In this document: positions 1 through 8,544 of the stretch, piece after piece
How positions within the stretch are numbered: the stretch's first letter is position 1
Layout: the number at the start of each line of letters is the position of its first letter
DNA from: Cytobacillus luteolus
Lineage (GTDB): Bacteria; Bacillota; Bacilli; Bacillales; Bacillaceae_L
Direction of reading: 5' to 3'
Assembly (NCBI RefSeq): GCF_017873715.1
Contig: NZ_JAGGKM010000004.1
Span: 434,001-498,000 of the forward strand
DNA length: 64,000 bases
Program-made: the position numbers and the translations under genes
The notes under the pieces: generated by a model
What the model was told of the DNA's origin: nothing
What the model saw: only the letters and a program-made list of their open reading frames with translations
The model's database searches: none

Positions 1-1348
1 TCTGCCTTACTTTCGTAATCTCATTCTCCTTGATTACTTCTACTGAAGGTAACAACCTTACTACTACAATCAAGGTTCCGAGTAATACTACCCAGTTTAG
101 AAAATCAATGGAGGCAATTGAATAAAAATCAGTGCTAATTATAACCAATCCACTTAACACATAAATGCTTGCACCAACAGCTTGTTGAAGTTTCGACGAT
201 GCAAGTATTCCTATATAGATTGATAATAATCCTTGAAGAACAATTAACCCCATGATATTTTCTTCATCAAACTTACTTATTAAAAATAATAACAAAGCTA
301 ATGTTGATATTGAAAGGGTTATAGGAATCCTTGTTGTATCTTTATTCCAGGAAATGATTGATAAAAAAGAGTACAATGCAAAGGTTAAGAGTACAATCAT
401 TTCATACTGAGTCTCAGGAAAGGATAAACCGACCCAAGACATTGTCAATATAAAGCTGGTGTACAATACACCCATTTGGTATTTCATAAAGTCCTTTTTT
501 AAAAAGAAAGTAGCTACCAATAATCCATGTTGAATTAGTACAGCTATCCCAAATGTTTTTTCCTGTCCAGATCCAGTAATCGCTATTGAAGCTAATAAGG
601 TGATATGTAACATTACAAAAGAAACAAGGTAAAGAATTTTGAACTGCTTTTTTAAAGCAAATAACAGTAATATACAGTAGAATATGGTTTCAAAGATCAC
701 TAAATTTAGTATATTCGGATCATTATTTTTAAGTAAGAAGGGAATGAGATAACCTCCAATACCTGTGAGTACGGCAAGCGGCTGTGATTTAAAAAGATGT
801 GAGAAGTATATTCCCATCCCAATCCAAATTAAATTTAATACTAGTGCCACGAGCAAAGGGACCATATTATATAGAACATGCATCGCAAAAGTAACGATTA
901 ACAAAAGGATGGTACTTCCTCCAAATAAAACCTGTCCTAACGCAACTCTGTTACTCCTTATTTGTCGCCCACCTATGTATAATAAGATTACAGCAGACAG
1001 ATAGCCAATGGTTATTTTAACGGAATTATTTAAATAGCCATAATCTGATGCCGCCTTAAACGCCCAAATAACACCTAATAATAGTACAAATATAAAAATT
1101 CTTGGTAACCAAATTTGACCAATCTGTCGTTCCCAATCAATCGGTTCTCTTTCTTCTCTTACTATACCTTTTGATTTAATATCTTTCTGATAGTTAGTTA
1201 TATCAGGGGTAGGTTCGGTTATTCTGTCAGTTTGGCTTTCCTTCTCTTCCCTTTTCAACTCCAAGATCATCACTTTAAGATCACGAGCTTCCCTTTGAAG
1301 TGCATCAACTTTCTTCTCAAGCTCTTCAATCGTTTTTTTTTGAGACAA
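1..1348 (-). CDS. DUF2339 family polytopic membrane protein (C-terminus cut by window)
   Basis: I translated the minus strand from a TTG at 1346-1348 (MSQKKTIEELEKKVDAL...). The frame stays open to base 1, so the 3' end lies outside the window and about 449 codons are visible. A GGAGGT ribosome binding site (1355-1360) lies six bases upstream of the TTG. The first ~45 residues are a charged coiled coil, followed by a WERQIGQIWLPR segment and then many hydrophobic helices (such as RIFIFVLLLGVIWAFKA), with no catalytic motif. This layout fits DUF2339 predicted membrane proteins, whose function is not established. It is divergent from pssA. Confidence 0.75.
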   Translation of the reverse strand, partial: MSQKKTIEELEKKVDALQREARDLKVMILELKREEKESQTDRITEPTPDITNYQKDIKSKGIVREEREPIDWERQIGQIWLPRIFIFVLLLGVIWAFKAASDYGYLNNSVKITIGYLSAVILLYIGGRQIRSNRVALGQVLFGGSTILLLIVTFAMHVLYNMVPLLVALVLNLIWIGMGIYFSHLFKSQPLAVLTGIGGYLIPFLLKNNDPNILNLVIFETIFYCILLLFALKKQFKILYLVSFVMLHITLLASIAITGSGQEKTFGIAVLIQHGLLVATFFLKKDFMKYQMGVLYTSFILTMSWVGLSFPETQYEMIVLLTFALYSFLSIISWNKDTTRIPITLSISTLALLLFLISKFDEENIMGLIVLQGLLSIYIGILASSKLQQAVGASIYVLSGLVIISTDFYSIASIDFLNWVVLLGTLIVVVRLLPSVEVIKENEITKVRQ

Positions 1349-1672
1349 TTTAATACCTCCCAATGGTATAAAGTATCTACGAGCAATTGTATATTTAATT
1401 CAATGTTTTCATATCTTGAATAGTCTTATATGTGTTCGTAAAATATAAGAATTATGATTAGACTTGTATTCTGAGGGTAATATCCATATATTAGCATAAT
1501 TCCTATTGAGAATACCTCAAACTTTTGCAAATAAACTAAAAGAGAAATAAAATGCGCTTATTAGAAAGGCCCAACAGTAAAAGGAAAGCTGAATTTAAAA
1601 TAATTGGAGTCATGTGCTATTTCGTTTAAAAATGTGATATATTTAGTTCAAGAGATATAAGGATGTGTGCGT
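1349..1672. other. intergenic region between divergent DUF2339 gene and pssA
   Basis: AT-rich spacer of about 320 bp that should carry two divergent promoters. I could not assign clear -35/-10 pairs or a structured RNA. A 25-codon reading frame at 1552-1629 lacks a convincing ribosome binding site and was not called. Confidence 0.4.
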
Positions 1673-2407
1673 ATGTCAAAAAGATATATACCAAATGCAT
1701 TAACATTTGGTAATTTATTTTGTGGTTTTCTTTCCTTAGGTTATATTATTAATCAAGACATTCGAAATGCCACGATATTAATTTTTATCGCAATGATGTT
1801 AGACGCTCTTGACGGAAGAGCTGCTCGAATACTTGGTGTTTCCAATGATTTTGGAAAGGAATTGGATTCATTAGCTGATATAGTGTCATTTGGTATCGCT
1901 CCTGCCTTTTTAGCCATTTATACATATTTTGTTGATTATGGAATGGCAGGGATGGTTATTGCTGGGGTGTTTCCACTTTTCGGTGCCTATCGACTAGCTA
2001 GATTTAATTTAACATCAACCAATGAGCCCTCAAAATATTTTAGAGGTATACCTATTACATTTGCTGGTGGATTAGTTGCTTTTCTTGTTCTGTTTTATAA
2101 AGTGATACCAGTACCAATATTTGCGGTAATTTATTTTGTACTAGGAATTTTAATGGCAAGCTCGTTTAAAATCCCTAGTTTTAAGGATATTCCTTTACCA
2201 AAATATAGTTTCTTAGTTACAATATTTCTCTTGTATATGACTTACCTTATTACGAAATCAAAAAATGTGCCTATTTTCTTTTATGTCGCTTTAGGAACTT
2301 ACATCTTATTTATCCTTCTTCGCTTTGTAAAAGAAAAAGAAATAAAGTTTCCTAAGCGTAGGTTCAAATTACCGAATAGAAAGTTTAGACTAAGGAAAAG
2401 AAAATAA
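1673..2407 (+). CDS. pssA: CDP-diacylglycerol-serine O-phosphatidyltransferase
   Basis: Integral membrane enzyme that condenses CDP-diacylglycerol with L-serine to phosphatidylserine, the precursor of phosphatidylethanolamine. The complete CDP-alcohol phosphotransferase signature D-x2-DG-x2-AR-x8-G-x3-D-x3-D is present at residues 44-69 (D44, D47-G48, A51-R52, G61, D65, D69). Several hydrophobic helices follow. The C-terminal ~25 residues are strongly basic (KFPKRRFKLPNRKFRLRKRK), making the protein (244 aa) longer than the ~177-aa B. subtilis PssA as I recall it. ATG 1673 is preferred over the GTG at 1667 because the AAGGATG ribosome binding site is better spaced. No psd gene is adjacent. 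Confidence 0.9.
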   Translation: MSKRYIPNALTFGNLFCGFLSLGYIINQDIRNATILIFIAMMLDALDGRAARILGVSNDFGKELDSLADIVSFGIAPAFLAIYTYFVDYGMAGMVIAGVFPLFGAYRLARFNLTSTNEPSKYFRGIPITFAGGLVAFLVLFYKVIPVPIFAVIYFVLGILMASSFKIPSFKDIPLPKYSFLVTIFLLYMTYLITKSKNVPIFFYVALGTYILFILLRFVKEKEIKFPKRRFKLPNRKFRLRKRK

Positions 2408-2413
2408 AAAGTA

Positions 2414-2460
2414 GGGCCTAAAACACAATGCTTTTATGCATTTGAGTTTTAGGCCCTTTT
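2414..2460. terminator. bidirectional terminator pssA / CoxG-like gene
   Basis: Stem GGGCCTAAAAC (2414-2424) pairs with GTTTTAGGCCC (2446-2456), followed by TTTT. On the other strand the stem runs into a T-rich tract, so it can serve both convergent genes. Confidence 0.85.
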
Positions 2461-2463
2461 CAT

Positions 2464-2928
2464 TTATGAGTGCTGAAATAAACTTTGTACGTTTTCCGCA
2501 AATTCACCCGCTGATTTTGAAAGTGAACCCTTCATAAGTTTAGATCCCATTGTTGCTAGTTTTCCTGATACCTGTATATCCATCTCATAATCCACCATAG
2601 TAGCACCAGGCTCAGCATCTGAAAGGTGAACAGTCATTGTATTTTGAAAGAGTCCTACCATTGCAAGTGGCTTTCCCGTCATCTCTACTGTAAGCTGCTC
2701 CTTCTCAATCGCATTTTTTAGCTCCCCCGTTGCCTGAAACTTTAATTTCATTAACTGTGCCTTTAATTCCACAACTGCATCATATCTTGTTGGGGACACC
2801 ACTTTTATCTCTTTACATCCTGGTACACATGTAGCCAACTTTTCAGGATTCATAAATACTTCCCAAACATCATTTCTATTCGCATTAATTAGAAACTGCT
2901 TTTTCACAATCATATTTTCCACCACCAT
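2464..2928 (-). CDS. CoxG-like SRPBCC family protein
   Basis: A 154-aa soluble protein resembling carbon monoxide dehydrogenase subunit G (CoxG) and related START/SRPBCC hydrophobic-pocket proteins. Family-type segments are the N-terminal VWEVFMNPEKLATCVPGCKE, the central ELKAQLMKLKFQATGEL, and the C-terminal VSGKLATMGSKLMKGSLSKSAGEFAENV. No CO dehydrogenase genes are nearby, so a role in CO oxidation should not be assumed. The start may instead be the internal Met at residue 6 (MIVKKQF), as neither start has a strong ribosome binding site. Confidence 0.75.
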   Translation of the reverse strand: MVVENMIVKKQFLINANRNDVWEVFMNPEKLATCVPGCKEIKVVSPTRYDAVVELKAQLMKLKFQATGELKNAIEKEQLTVEMTGKPLAMVGLFQNTMTVHLSDAEPGATMVDYEMDIQVSGKLATMGSKLMKGSLSKSAGEFAENVQSLFQHS

Positions 2929-3061
2929 GTATGTATTTTCTTAGATGTAGCTTGTTACATGTGTATTCAATGAATTTAAGCTTCATGCCTCTTTCTGACT
3001 TTGATACCGGGATTCAATACTCTCTTTCACTGTTCTCGGACCGTTCGAATCTTTTTCTCTT

Positions 3062-3952
3062 TTAATTTAACGTAAAGTCTCCAGAAGTTGTTCTAACCTT
3101 CAATTCATAACTTGCTTTGCCGATTTGGCCGACAACTCTATCCTCTGATTTTTCACTAAAACTGAAACCTTCTACATTTACAATTCCTTCTCCTGAAGAC
3201 CCTTTAAAATCTAAAGAGATTGCATTTGGTTTACTTTTAAAACGTACATCTACATCACCACTTGTAGCAGTAAAATCCATATTCCCACTCACTTCTTCAT
3301 TCTCTAAGCTTATTCTGCCTGAAGTCGTATTAACTCTTATATCTCCTGTTAAATCCTCTATTATCACATCTCCACTAGAAGTAGCAAGATTGAAGAGGTC
3401 AGCCTTAGAATTCATCAATTTTATATCACCACTTGATGTTTCTAGTACAAGTTCTTCAGTAGTAATATTTTCAAACGTAACATCCCCTGAACTTACATTC
3501 GTCCTCACTTCACCCAATTGGAGATCCTTCATTTCAACATCAGCTGATGATGCCTCAATAAGAATAGATTGATAGATTTTTTCAGGCAGTTTCACTGTTA
3601 AGTCTAGATCTACCCTTGTAACCCCTACATAGAACATAACATCTAGTTTGTCTAAAGAAACTTCTAACCTGTCTCCTTTTTCAACCACTATGAGCTCATA
3701 TTGGTCTTTAATCTTCTTGCTTACACTCCCACTTAGTTCTACAATAATTTCATCACCACTAATTGGTTCTAACTGTAAATCTGTTGATGATAACTTAACG
3801 GTAATTGTCTCAACTGAACTTGCCTTTACTGTTTTCTCTTCATATACTTCAACTGTGTTGACCGAAAATACATCAGAAAAACTAGCAGTTGCTACAGATC
3901 CAACTAAACCAACAATTAATAGTACTAACGCACCCAGTACAACCTTTTTCAT
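3062..3952 (-). CDS. DUF4097 beta-strand repeat protein (LiaG/YvlB-like)
   Basis: A 296-aa protein with an N-terminal hydrophobic segment (residues 4-24), then a repeated beta-helix-like region. The turn motif recurs every ~17-25 residues: SSADVEM, SSGDVTF, SSGDIKL, SSGDVII, TSGRISL, TSGDVDV, SSGEGIV, TSGDFTL. This is the DUF4097 pattern found in LiaG and YvlB-type envelope proteins. It probably sits on the outer face of the membrane. Its start overlaps the end of the upstream HAAS-domain gene by 4 bp (ATGA), so the two are translationally coupled. The biochemical role is unknown. Confidence 0.85.
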   Translation of the reverse strand: MKKVVLGALVLLIVGLVGSVATASFSDVFSVNTVEVYEEKTVKASSVETITVKLSSTDLQLEPISGDEIIVELSGSVSKKIKDQYELIVVEKGDRLEVSLDKLDVMFYVGVTRVDLDLTVKLPEKIYQSILIEASSADVEMKDLQLGEVRTNVSSGDVTFENITTEELVLETSSGDIKLMNSKADLFNLATSSGDVIIEDLTGDIRVNTTSGRISLENEEVSGNMDFTATSGDVDVRFKSKPNAISLDFKGSSGEGIVNVEGFSFSEKSEDRVVGQIGKASYELKVRTTSGDFTLN

Positions 3953-4506
3953 GCTGCTTTTCCTCCCTTTATTACGCGAATATTAAATTTGATGTAACGT
4001 AAAATTAAATTATAGAAATATCTACCAACATAGATCATACCTACACTTAATAAGATACCTAAACTACAAAGTATTAACGATACAAAAAATGTAAATGGTA
4101 ATCTCTCAAATCCATTAAAGAAAATTGAAGGAAAGATAGCTAACGGTGATAATGTAAAGGCAATTGCAGTTAAGCACAGTCCAACATATACTCCAAATAC
4201 TCCTATAACTGGCCCAAGGATAAATACTAGATTAAAGAAACTAAGACTAATAGCTGCGACAATTGCATTAAACATATTAGGTATCGACTTATCATTTTCA
4301 GCTTTTGTTACACGATAATCGGCTAATAAATCTCTAGCGATCAAACTAGGATCACCTAGTTCCAAAATTAAATCATCTTCACTTCTTCCCTCAGCCAAAC
4401 CTATTGAAAAATGTTCTTCATAGTCATATAGCATTTCTCTTCGATCGTGCTCTGGTACCTTCTCTAAATGCCTATTAAGCTCATTAATAAACCTATTCTT
4501 CTCCAT
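3949..4506 (-). CDS. HAAS/DUF1700 domain membrane protein
   Basis: The N-terminal ~75 residues (MEKNRFINELNRHLEKVPEH...YDYEEHFSIG...LGDPSLIARDLLADY) match the HAAS domain found next to PadR regulators. They are followed by three to four hydrophobic helices. I set the start at the Met whose ribosome binding site GGAGGG lies eight bases upstream (185 aa); an upstream in-frame start would add nine residues. The coding region overlaps the padR stop by 14 bp and the DUF4097 gene by 4 bp, giving a tight three-gene unit. The HAAS domain is thought to contact the PadR regulator; that role is family knowledge, not shown here. Confidence 0.85.
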   Translation of the reverse strand: MEKNRFINELNRHLEKVPEHDRREMLYDYEEHFSIGLAEGRSEDDLILELGDPSLIARDLLADYRVTKAENDKSIPNMFNAIVAAISLSFFNLVFILGPVIGVFGVYVGLCLTAIAFTLSPLAIFPSIFFNGFERLPFTFFVSLILCSLGILLSVGMIYVGRYFYNLILRYIKFNIRVIKGGKAA

Positions 4507-4822
4507 GTTGCTGACCCTCCTCAATAAATTCATTTACAGCACCTGCAAATTGTCGCCATTCCTCAACTAATAATTTCATATAGCCCTTTCCTTTATCCGT
4601 TAAAGCATAATATTTCCTTGGAGGTCCTTCAGACGATTCAGCTAAATAAGTAGAAACATACTCATCCTTTGTTAATCTTCGCAATAATGGATATAAGGTT
4701 CCTTCTGCCACTTCAATTTTATTTGATATATTTTGGGCCAATTCATAACCATACTGGTCTCTTTTAGAAATTAGAATCAACACACATAACTCCAAGGCTC
4801 CTTTTTTAAATTGGACATTCAA
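4493..4822 (-). CDS. PadR family transcriptional regulator
   Basis: A winged-helix regulator with the typical PadR start MNVQFKKGALELCVLILIS, the segment GYELAQNISNK, the recognition region EGTLYPLLRRLTKDEYV and the wing EGPPRKYYALTDKGK. The start is the TTG at 4820-4822, because a GGGGGAG ribosome binding site precedes it by six bases and the protein then begins at the conserved position. A longer frame back to 4861 is less likely. It heads the PadR-HAAS-DUF4097 operon and probably represses it. Confidence 0.88.
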   Translation of the reverse strand: MNVQFKKGALELCVLILISKRDQYGYELAQNISNKIEVAEGTLYPLLRRLTKDEYVSTYLAESSEGPPRKYYALTDKGKGYMKLLVEEWRQFAGAVNEFIEEGQQHGEE

Positions 4823-4968
4823 ATTTACTCCCCCTACAAAACATTGTTCAGTACTAATCATTATTTAATAGTAATCCAAATTTAACCACTAAATTTCCAT
4901 AAATTACATATTACAATACACTAGTGAATAATGCAAGGTACTGATTAATAATTTTTCCAAAAAAATAC

Positions 4969-5004
4969 AAAAAGACGAAACCTTCAAGATGGTTTCGTCT
5001 TTTT
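4969..5004 (-). terminator. terminator of yhaON
   Basis: Perfect stem AAAGACGAAACC / GGTTTCGTCTTT with an 8-base loop and T-runs on both sides. It lies directly downstream of the yhaN-like gene. Confidence 0.9.
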
Positions 5005-5016
5005 GTTATAACTTAA

Positions 5017-8000
5017 TTAAGCTGTTACTGTTTCTTTACTATTAATTTCTTTTAATTGATATTCTGAATCGAGTGTAATTTCATTCATAATTTCAACTAG
5101 TCTAGAATGGTGAGTGAAGAAGATAATTTGGGTATGATTTGAAAGTTCTAATAAGATTTTTAAAGTTTCTTTAGCACGAATATCATCAAAGTGGACAAGA
5201 ATATCATCCAAAATAAAAGGCATCGGTTCATTTTCTGATGCATATTTTTCAATACTAGCAATGCGAAGTGCCAAGTAGAGTTGATCTGTTGAACCATCAC
5301 TCATACCCTCAACCGGTACTTTGTCTCCATTGGATCTAACACCCATTAGTACAGGCTGGTCCTTCTCGTCATAATCAACTTGTAAACCACTAAACGATTG
5401 TAATGTTAATCTTGCAAACAGCTCACTAGCCCTACTTAAAATAGGATCTTGATTTTGATTTCTATAGTGCTCTATACCCCTCTGTAACAGTATAGACGCC
5501 AGCTTTAAATTAACGTATTGATCTGTAACATTAGCAAGTTTAGTAAGCAAACTTGTTTTATTTTGTTCTGCAGTAACTGAAGATGTACTATTTCCTTGGA
5601 CTTTTTCTTCATACTCTTTTTTTACAACACCATAGTTCTGTTCCATTTGAGAGCGTAATGGTTCGATTTCCTCTAGCTTCTGCATAATTTCCTCGATTTG
5701 GATTCCTAGCTGATCATGATTTGCTTCTTTGGACTCTTCCAAAACGTCATGTAGTGATAAACCGTTCCCATTTAGCAGAAGCTCCTCCTCAATAGCTCGA
5801 ATATCCTTCATGTAATTCTCCTTTAACAGAAACCTTTTTTCAAGATTTTCGAGCTCGTGAATTTCCTGACAATCTGCCGTACGCAGTAACCCACTTATTA
5901 CTGAAGTCGCATTTTCTATTTCTTCTTCAGCATTTCTAATAATATCACGAAGCTTCTTTAATTGTTTTTCTAGGTTTGTCAGTTCATTACGATCAGTCTG
6001 AGCTTTTTGAAGTGCTGCATATAAATGGTTAACAATAAGATCGGTATTCTCAAGTTCCATTTTAAAATCAACCAAATGTAAAAGAGAGGATACACTATTC
6101 TCAAATTGTGAGATTTGTATCTTAACAGCTTTTAGGTCCTTTTCAACCCTCTTAAACTCTTCATAAGTCTTAGAGCAATCTTCATATTTACTAAGTAGGC
6201 TTTCAGCAACTTTTACAGAGATATTAGATGAAATATTAGTATTTAGGATAACCTCTTCCCAATCTTTGTTCCAATAGCTTATTTTTCTTTTTGTATCATT
6301 TACTTTCTGTTCATTCGTATTCAGCCTTCGGTTTATCTCAGATATCCCTTCTACTAGCCTATTTCTTTTGGCTTCAACTTCTAAAATACTCTTATACTGT
6401 CTTTCTGCAATACTAAGTATTTCATTTAGGGATTTTTCCGAAGATACTTTAGTAAACATAGATAGGGATACCTTTAAGGTAGTTCTTAATTGCTCTTTCT
6501 TACTTTCTAGCTCTCTGATTGACTTTTTGACTTTCTCATTTTCTTTCACAAGCACTTTAATAAATTCAAACTTACTTATCCATTCCTTCATTTCTGCAGG
6601 GGTTAAAGGTGTAATGGTTGTAGGCTTCCAAAGTTCTCTCCAAGCAGTTTCCCATACTATCATTTCATCATGGAGTCTTTTCTCTTCAAGTTCTATTTCT
6701 TGGACCTTCTTTTTACAACTATCAATATCTGATAATCTCTTATTCTTTTCTCCGACCTTTGCTGCTTCAAACCTCATTTTATCCGCTATACTATCTGCAT
6801 TTTTCATACTCTTTTCAAACGCACTTTCATTTGACTCTTCCCAAAACGACATTTGTGCTGAGGTATGCGTGTTCCAATTTTTAAGCTTGCTACTAATTGA
6901 CTGCCATTCCTGGTCCCGATGAGTTCGAGCTTTGATTAACGTTTCTTCTGAAGGAATTTCTGCCAATGCTTCTAGCTCTCTGATTTTTTCTTCATGTTCT
7001 TCAATCAGTTCTTTCTGTGTTGAAAGTTGGTTCTTAACTTTATCCAGCATTTTAGTTAATCGTGTTTGTTCCTGCTCGTACTTATTTATCGTTTCCGTTA
7101 GGATAGCTACTTCAAGATTCATTAACTCCTGATAACTACCACGCCATTGCGGTAACAATTTAATTTCTTCCTCAATTTGTAGTTCTTTTTGGCTATAATC
7201 TGAAATTAATTGAGTAATAACTTCTTCGATATCTCCAGTACGTTTTACTTGATCAATCACATCTTCCAGTTCCTCCGTATTTAGCAATTGCGGAAGAGAG
7301 TCTAATTCCTTTCTTTTGTTTATCAATTCTTCTTCAATCTCACCTCGCTCTTTGGTGTATTCCTGAAGCGCTTGATCCAGTAGCGGCTTTTCTTTACACA
7401 GCTCACGAATTGTTTCTTTTTTTTCTGAAGTAATACGAAATTTATCAATAGATTCTAATTCAGCATTCGAAGGGTCTATCTCCTTCATTACAGCTAGTAC
7501 TCTCTCCTTAAGAATTCCTATTTCACCTTCTAGTCTAGGAACCTGATTTACCTGATTTTGATAGGACTGCACTTCACGGTAGAGAGAATTGATACTTGCT
7601 GCTTGCTCCAATATACCAATGGGAATAGTGATTTTTTCCATTTCTAACTGAAGATCTCGTTGTTCATTTTCAGCCTTCTTTTTATCTAGGCTCGCTAAAT
7701 CTAGCTTTTGCTGACTCTCTTTTCGTAACTCAGTGGAGTTTTCTGGCATAGTTGGTAATTCGCCAAGTTCTTCTAGCTTTTGTCGTAAATCTTCTCGCTT
7801 GGCGATTTTTGGGAGTGTTAATTTCAAGCGTTGTAACTTGTCTTGTTTACCACGTAGTTCTCTAACCTCTTTACTAATGGTGTCAATCTGCTTTTTACCA
7901 TCTGTGTATCTTCTTTCAAGATCTTTCCATGCCTGTACTTTTAGTTGATACTCCGAAATTTGTTTTTTTAGTTCTTTTTCTTCTTTTAAGAGTTTATTAA

Positions 8001-8544
8001 TTTCAGGGGTTGAACCACGTTTTTTGTATAACTCACCCGACTTTTTGTCTAGGTCTTCAAAAACCTTTCGGAGTATGTTAATTCCTGATGCAGCTGAAAA
8101 TAAGCTTTCACCTAGGTTTCCACCACTTTGCAATAAGCTCTCTCCGCCTTCACGAAGACGCACATGATCAAGAGCAAACATATTTAAGAAATGCTCTTCA
8201 CTGATTCCTTGTAAAAAATGGTCGACCACATTTTCATCCAAAGAAGCACCATCAACATCAAGAATTGTATTTTTGTTTCCTTTTCTACGAATAAATTGTA
8301 AGCTTTCACCCGTTGATTTTTTTAATTGTCCTTCGATTCGAAGCTTTGTATTACTATGGAGAAATGAGTCATTCGTTTGCTGTGGAAATCCATAGAGAAA
8401 GTGGGTTATTGATCTTAGTGTAGTACTTTTACCTGCTTCATTCGGTCCATATATCAAGTGGAAGTTTTTCATTTGATCAAATAGAAGTTCATAGTCAGTG
8501 AAATGACCAAATGCTCGTAAATTCAAGTAATCAAATCTCATCAC
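5017..8544 (-). CDS. yhaN: YhaN-like SbcC/Rad50-type coiled-coil ATPase
   Basis: An 1175-aa SMC/Rad50-like ATPase. Walker A is at residues 33-41 (GPNEAGKST). Two long coiled-coil arms fill the middle. The C-terminal half-site has the signature segment VEGMSDGSTDQLYLALRIAS and Walker B PFILDDILVHFDD, then a TH-H motif (IIFFTHHSRLV). The N-terminal AAA_27-like region (ALDHVRLREGGESLLQSGGNLGESLFSAASG) is characteristic of YhaN rather than classical SbcC. It overlaps the YhaO-like nuclease gene by 4 bp. The pair is expected to form an Mre11/Rad50-like complex on DNA ends. No yhaM follows, unlike the B. subtilis yhaONM order as I recall it. Confidence 0.9.
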   Translation of the reverse strand: MMRFDYLNLRAFGHFTDYELLFDQMKNFHLIYGPNEAGKSTTLRSITHFLYGFPQQTNDSFLHSNTKLRIEGQLKKSTGESLQFIRRKGNKNTILDVDGASLDENVVDHFLQGISEEHFLNMFALDHVRLREGGESLLQSGGNLGESLFSAASGINILRKVFEDLDKKSGELYKKRGSTPEINKLLKEEKELKKQISEYQLKVQAWKDLERRYTDGKKQIDTISKEVRELRGKQDKLQRLKLTLPKIAKREDLRQKLEELGELPTMPENSTELRKESQQKLDLASLDKKKAENEQRDLQLEMEKITIPIGILEQAASINSLYREVQSYQNQVNQVPRLEGEIGILKERVLAVMKEIDPSNAELESIDKFRITSEKKETIRELCKEKPLLDQALQEYTKERGEIEEELINKRKELDSLPQLLNTEELEDVIDQVKRTGDIEEVITQLISDYSQKELQIEEEIKLLPQWRGSYQELMNLEVAILTETINKYEQEQTRLTKMLDKVKNQLSTQKELIEEHEEKIRELEALAEIPSEETLIKARTHRDQEWQSISSKLKNWNTHTSAQMSFWEESNESAFEKSMKNADSIADKMRFEAAKVGEKNKRLSDIDSCKKKVQEIELEEKRLHDEMIVWETAWRELWKPTTITPLTPAEMKEWISKFEFIKVLVKENEKVKKSIRELESKKEQLRTTLKVSLSMFTKVSSEKSLNEILSIAERQYKSILEVEAKRNRLVEGISEINRRLNTNEQKVNDTKRKISYWNKDWEEVILNTNISSNISVKVAESLLSKYEDCSKTYEEFKRVEKDLKAVKIQISQFENSVSSLLHLVDFKMELENTDLIVNHLYAALQKAQTDRNELTNLEKQLKKLRDIIRNAEEEIENATSVISGLLRTADCQEIHELENLEKRFLLKENYMKDIRAIEEELLLNGNGLSLHDVLEESKEANHDQLGIQIEEIMQKLEEIEPLRSQMEQNYGVVKKEYEEKVQGNSTSSVTAEQNKTSLLTKLANVTDQYVNLKLASILLQRGIEHYRNQNQDPILSRASELFARLTLQSFSGLQVDYDEKDQPVLMGVRSNGDKVPVEGMSDGSTDQLYLALRIASIEKYASENEPMPFILDDILVHFDDIRAKETLKILLELSNHTQIIFFTHHSRLVEIMNEITLDSEYQLKEINSKETVTA

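Noticed and set aside
1552-1629. 25-codon frame upstream of pssA
   Set aside because: No convincing ribosome binding site and no conservation evidence.
2464-2928. CO dehydrogenase operon member
   Set aside because: The CoxG-like gene has no cox/cut neighbours, so a CO-oxidation role is not supported.
3117-3572. Plus-strand open frames opposite the DUF4097 gene
   Set aside because: Antisense shadow of a strongly repetitive gene; no ribosome binding site and no recognisable protein.
6368-7132. Plus-strand frames opposite yhaN
   Set aside because: Serine-rich shadow of the coiled-coil coding strand, not a plausible protein.
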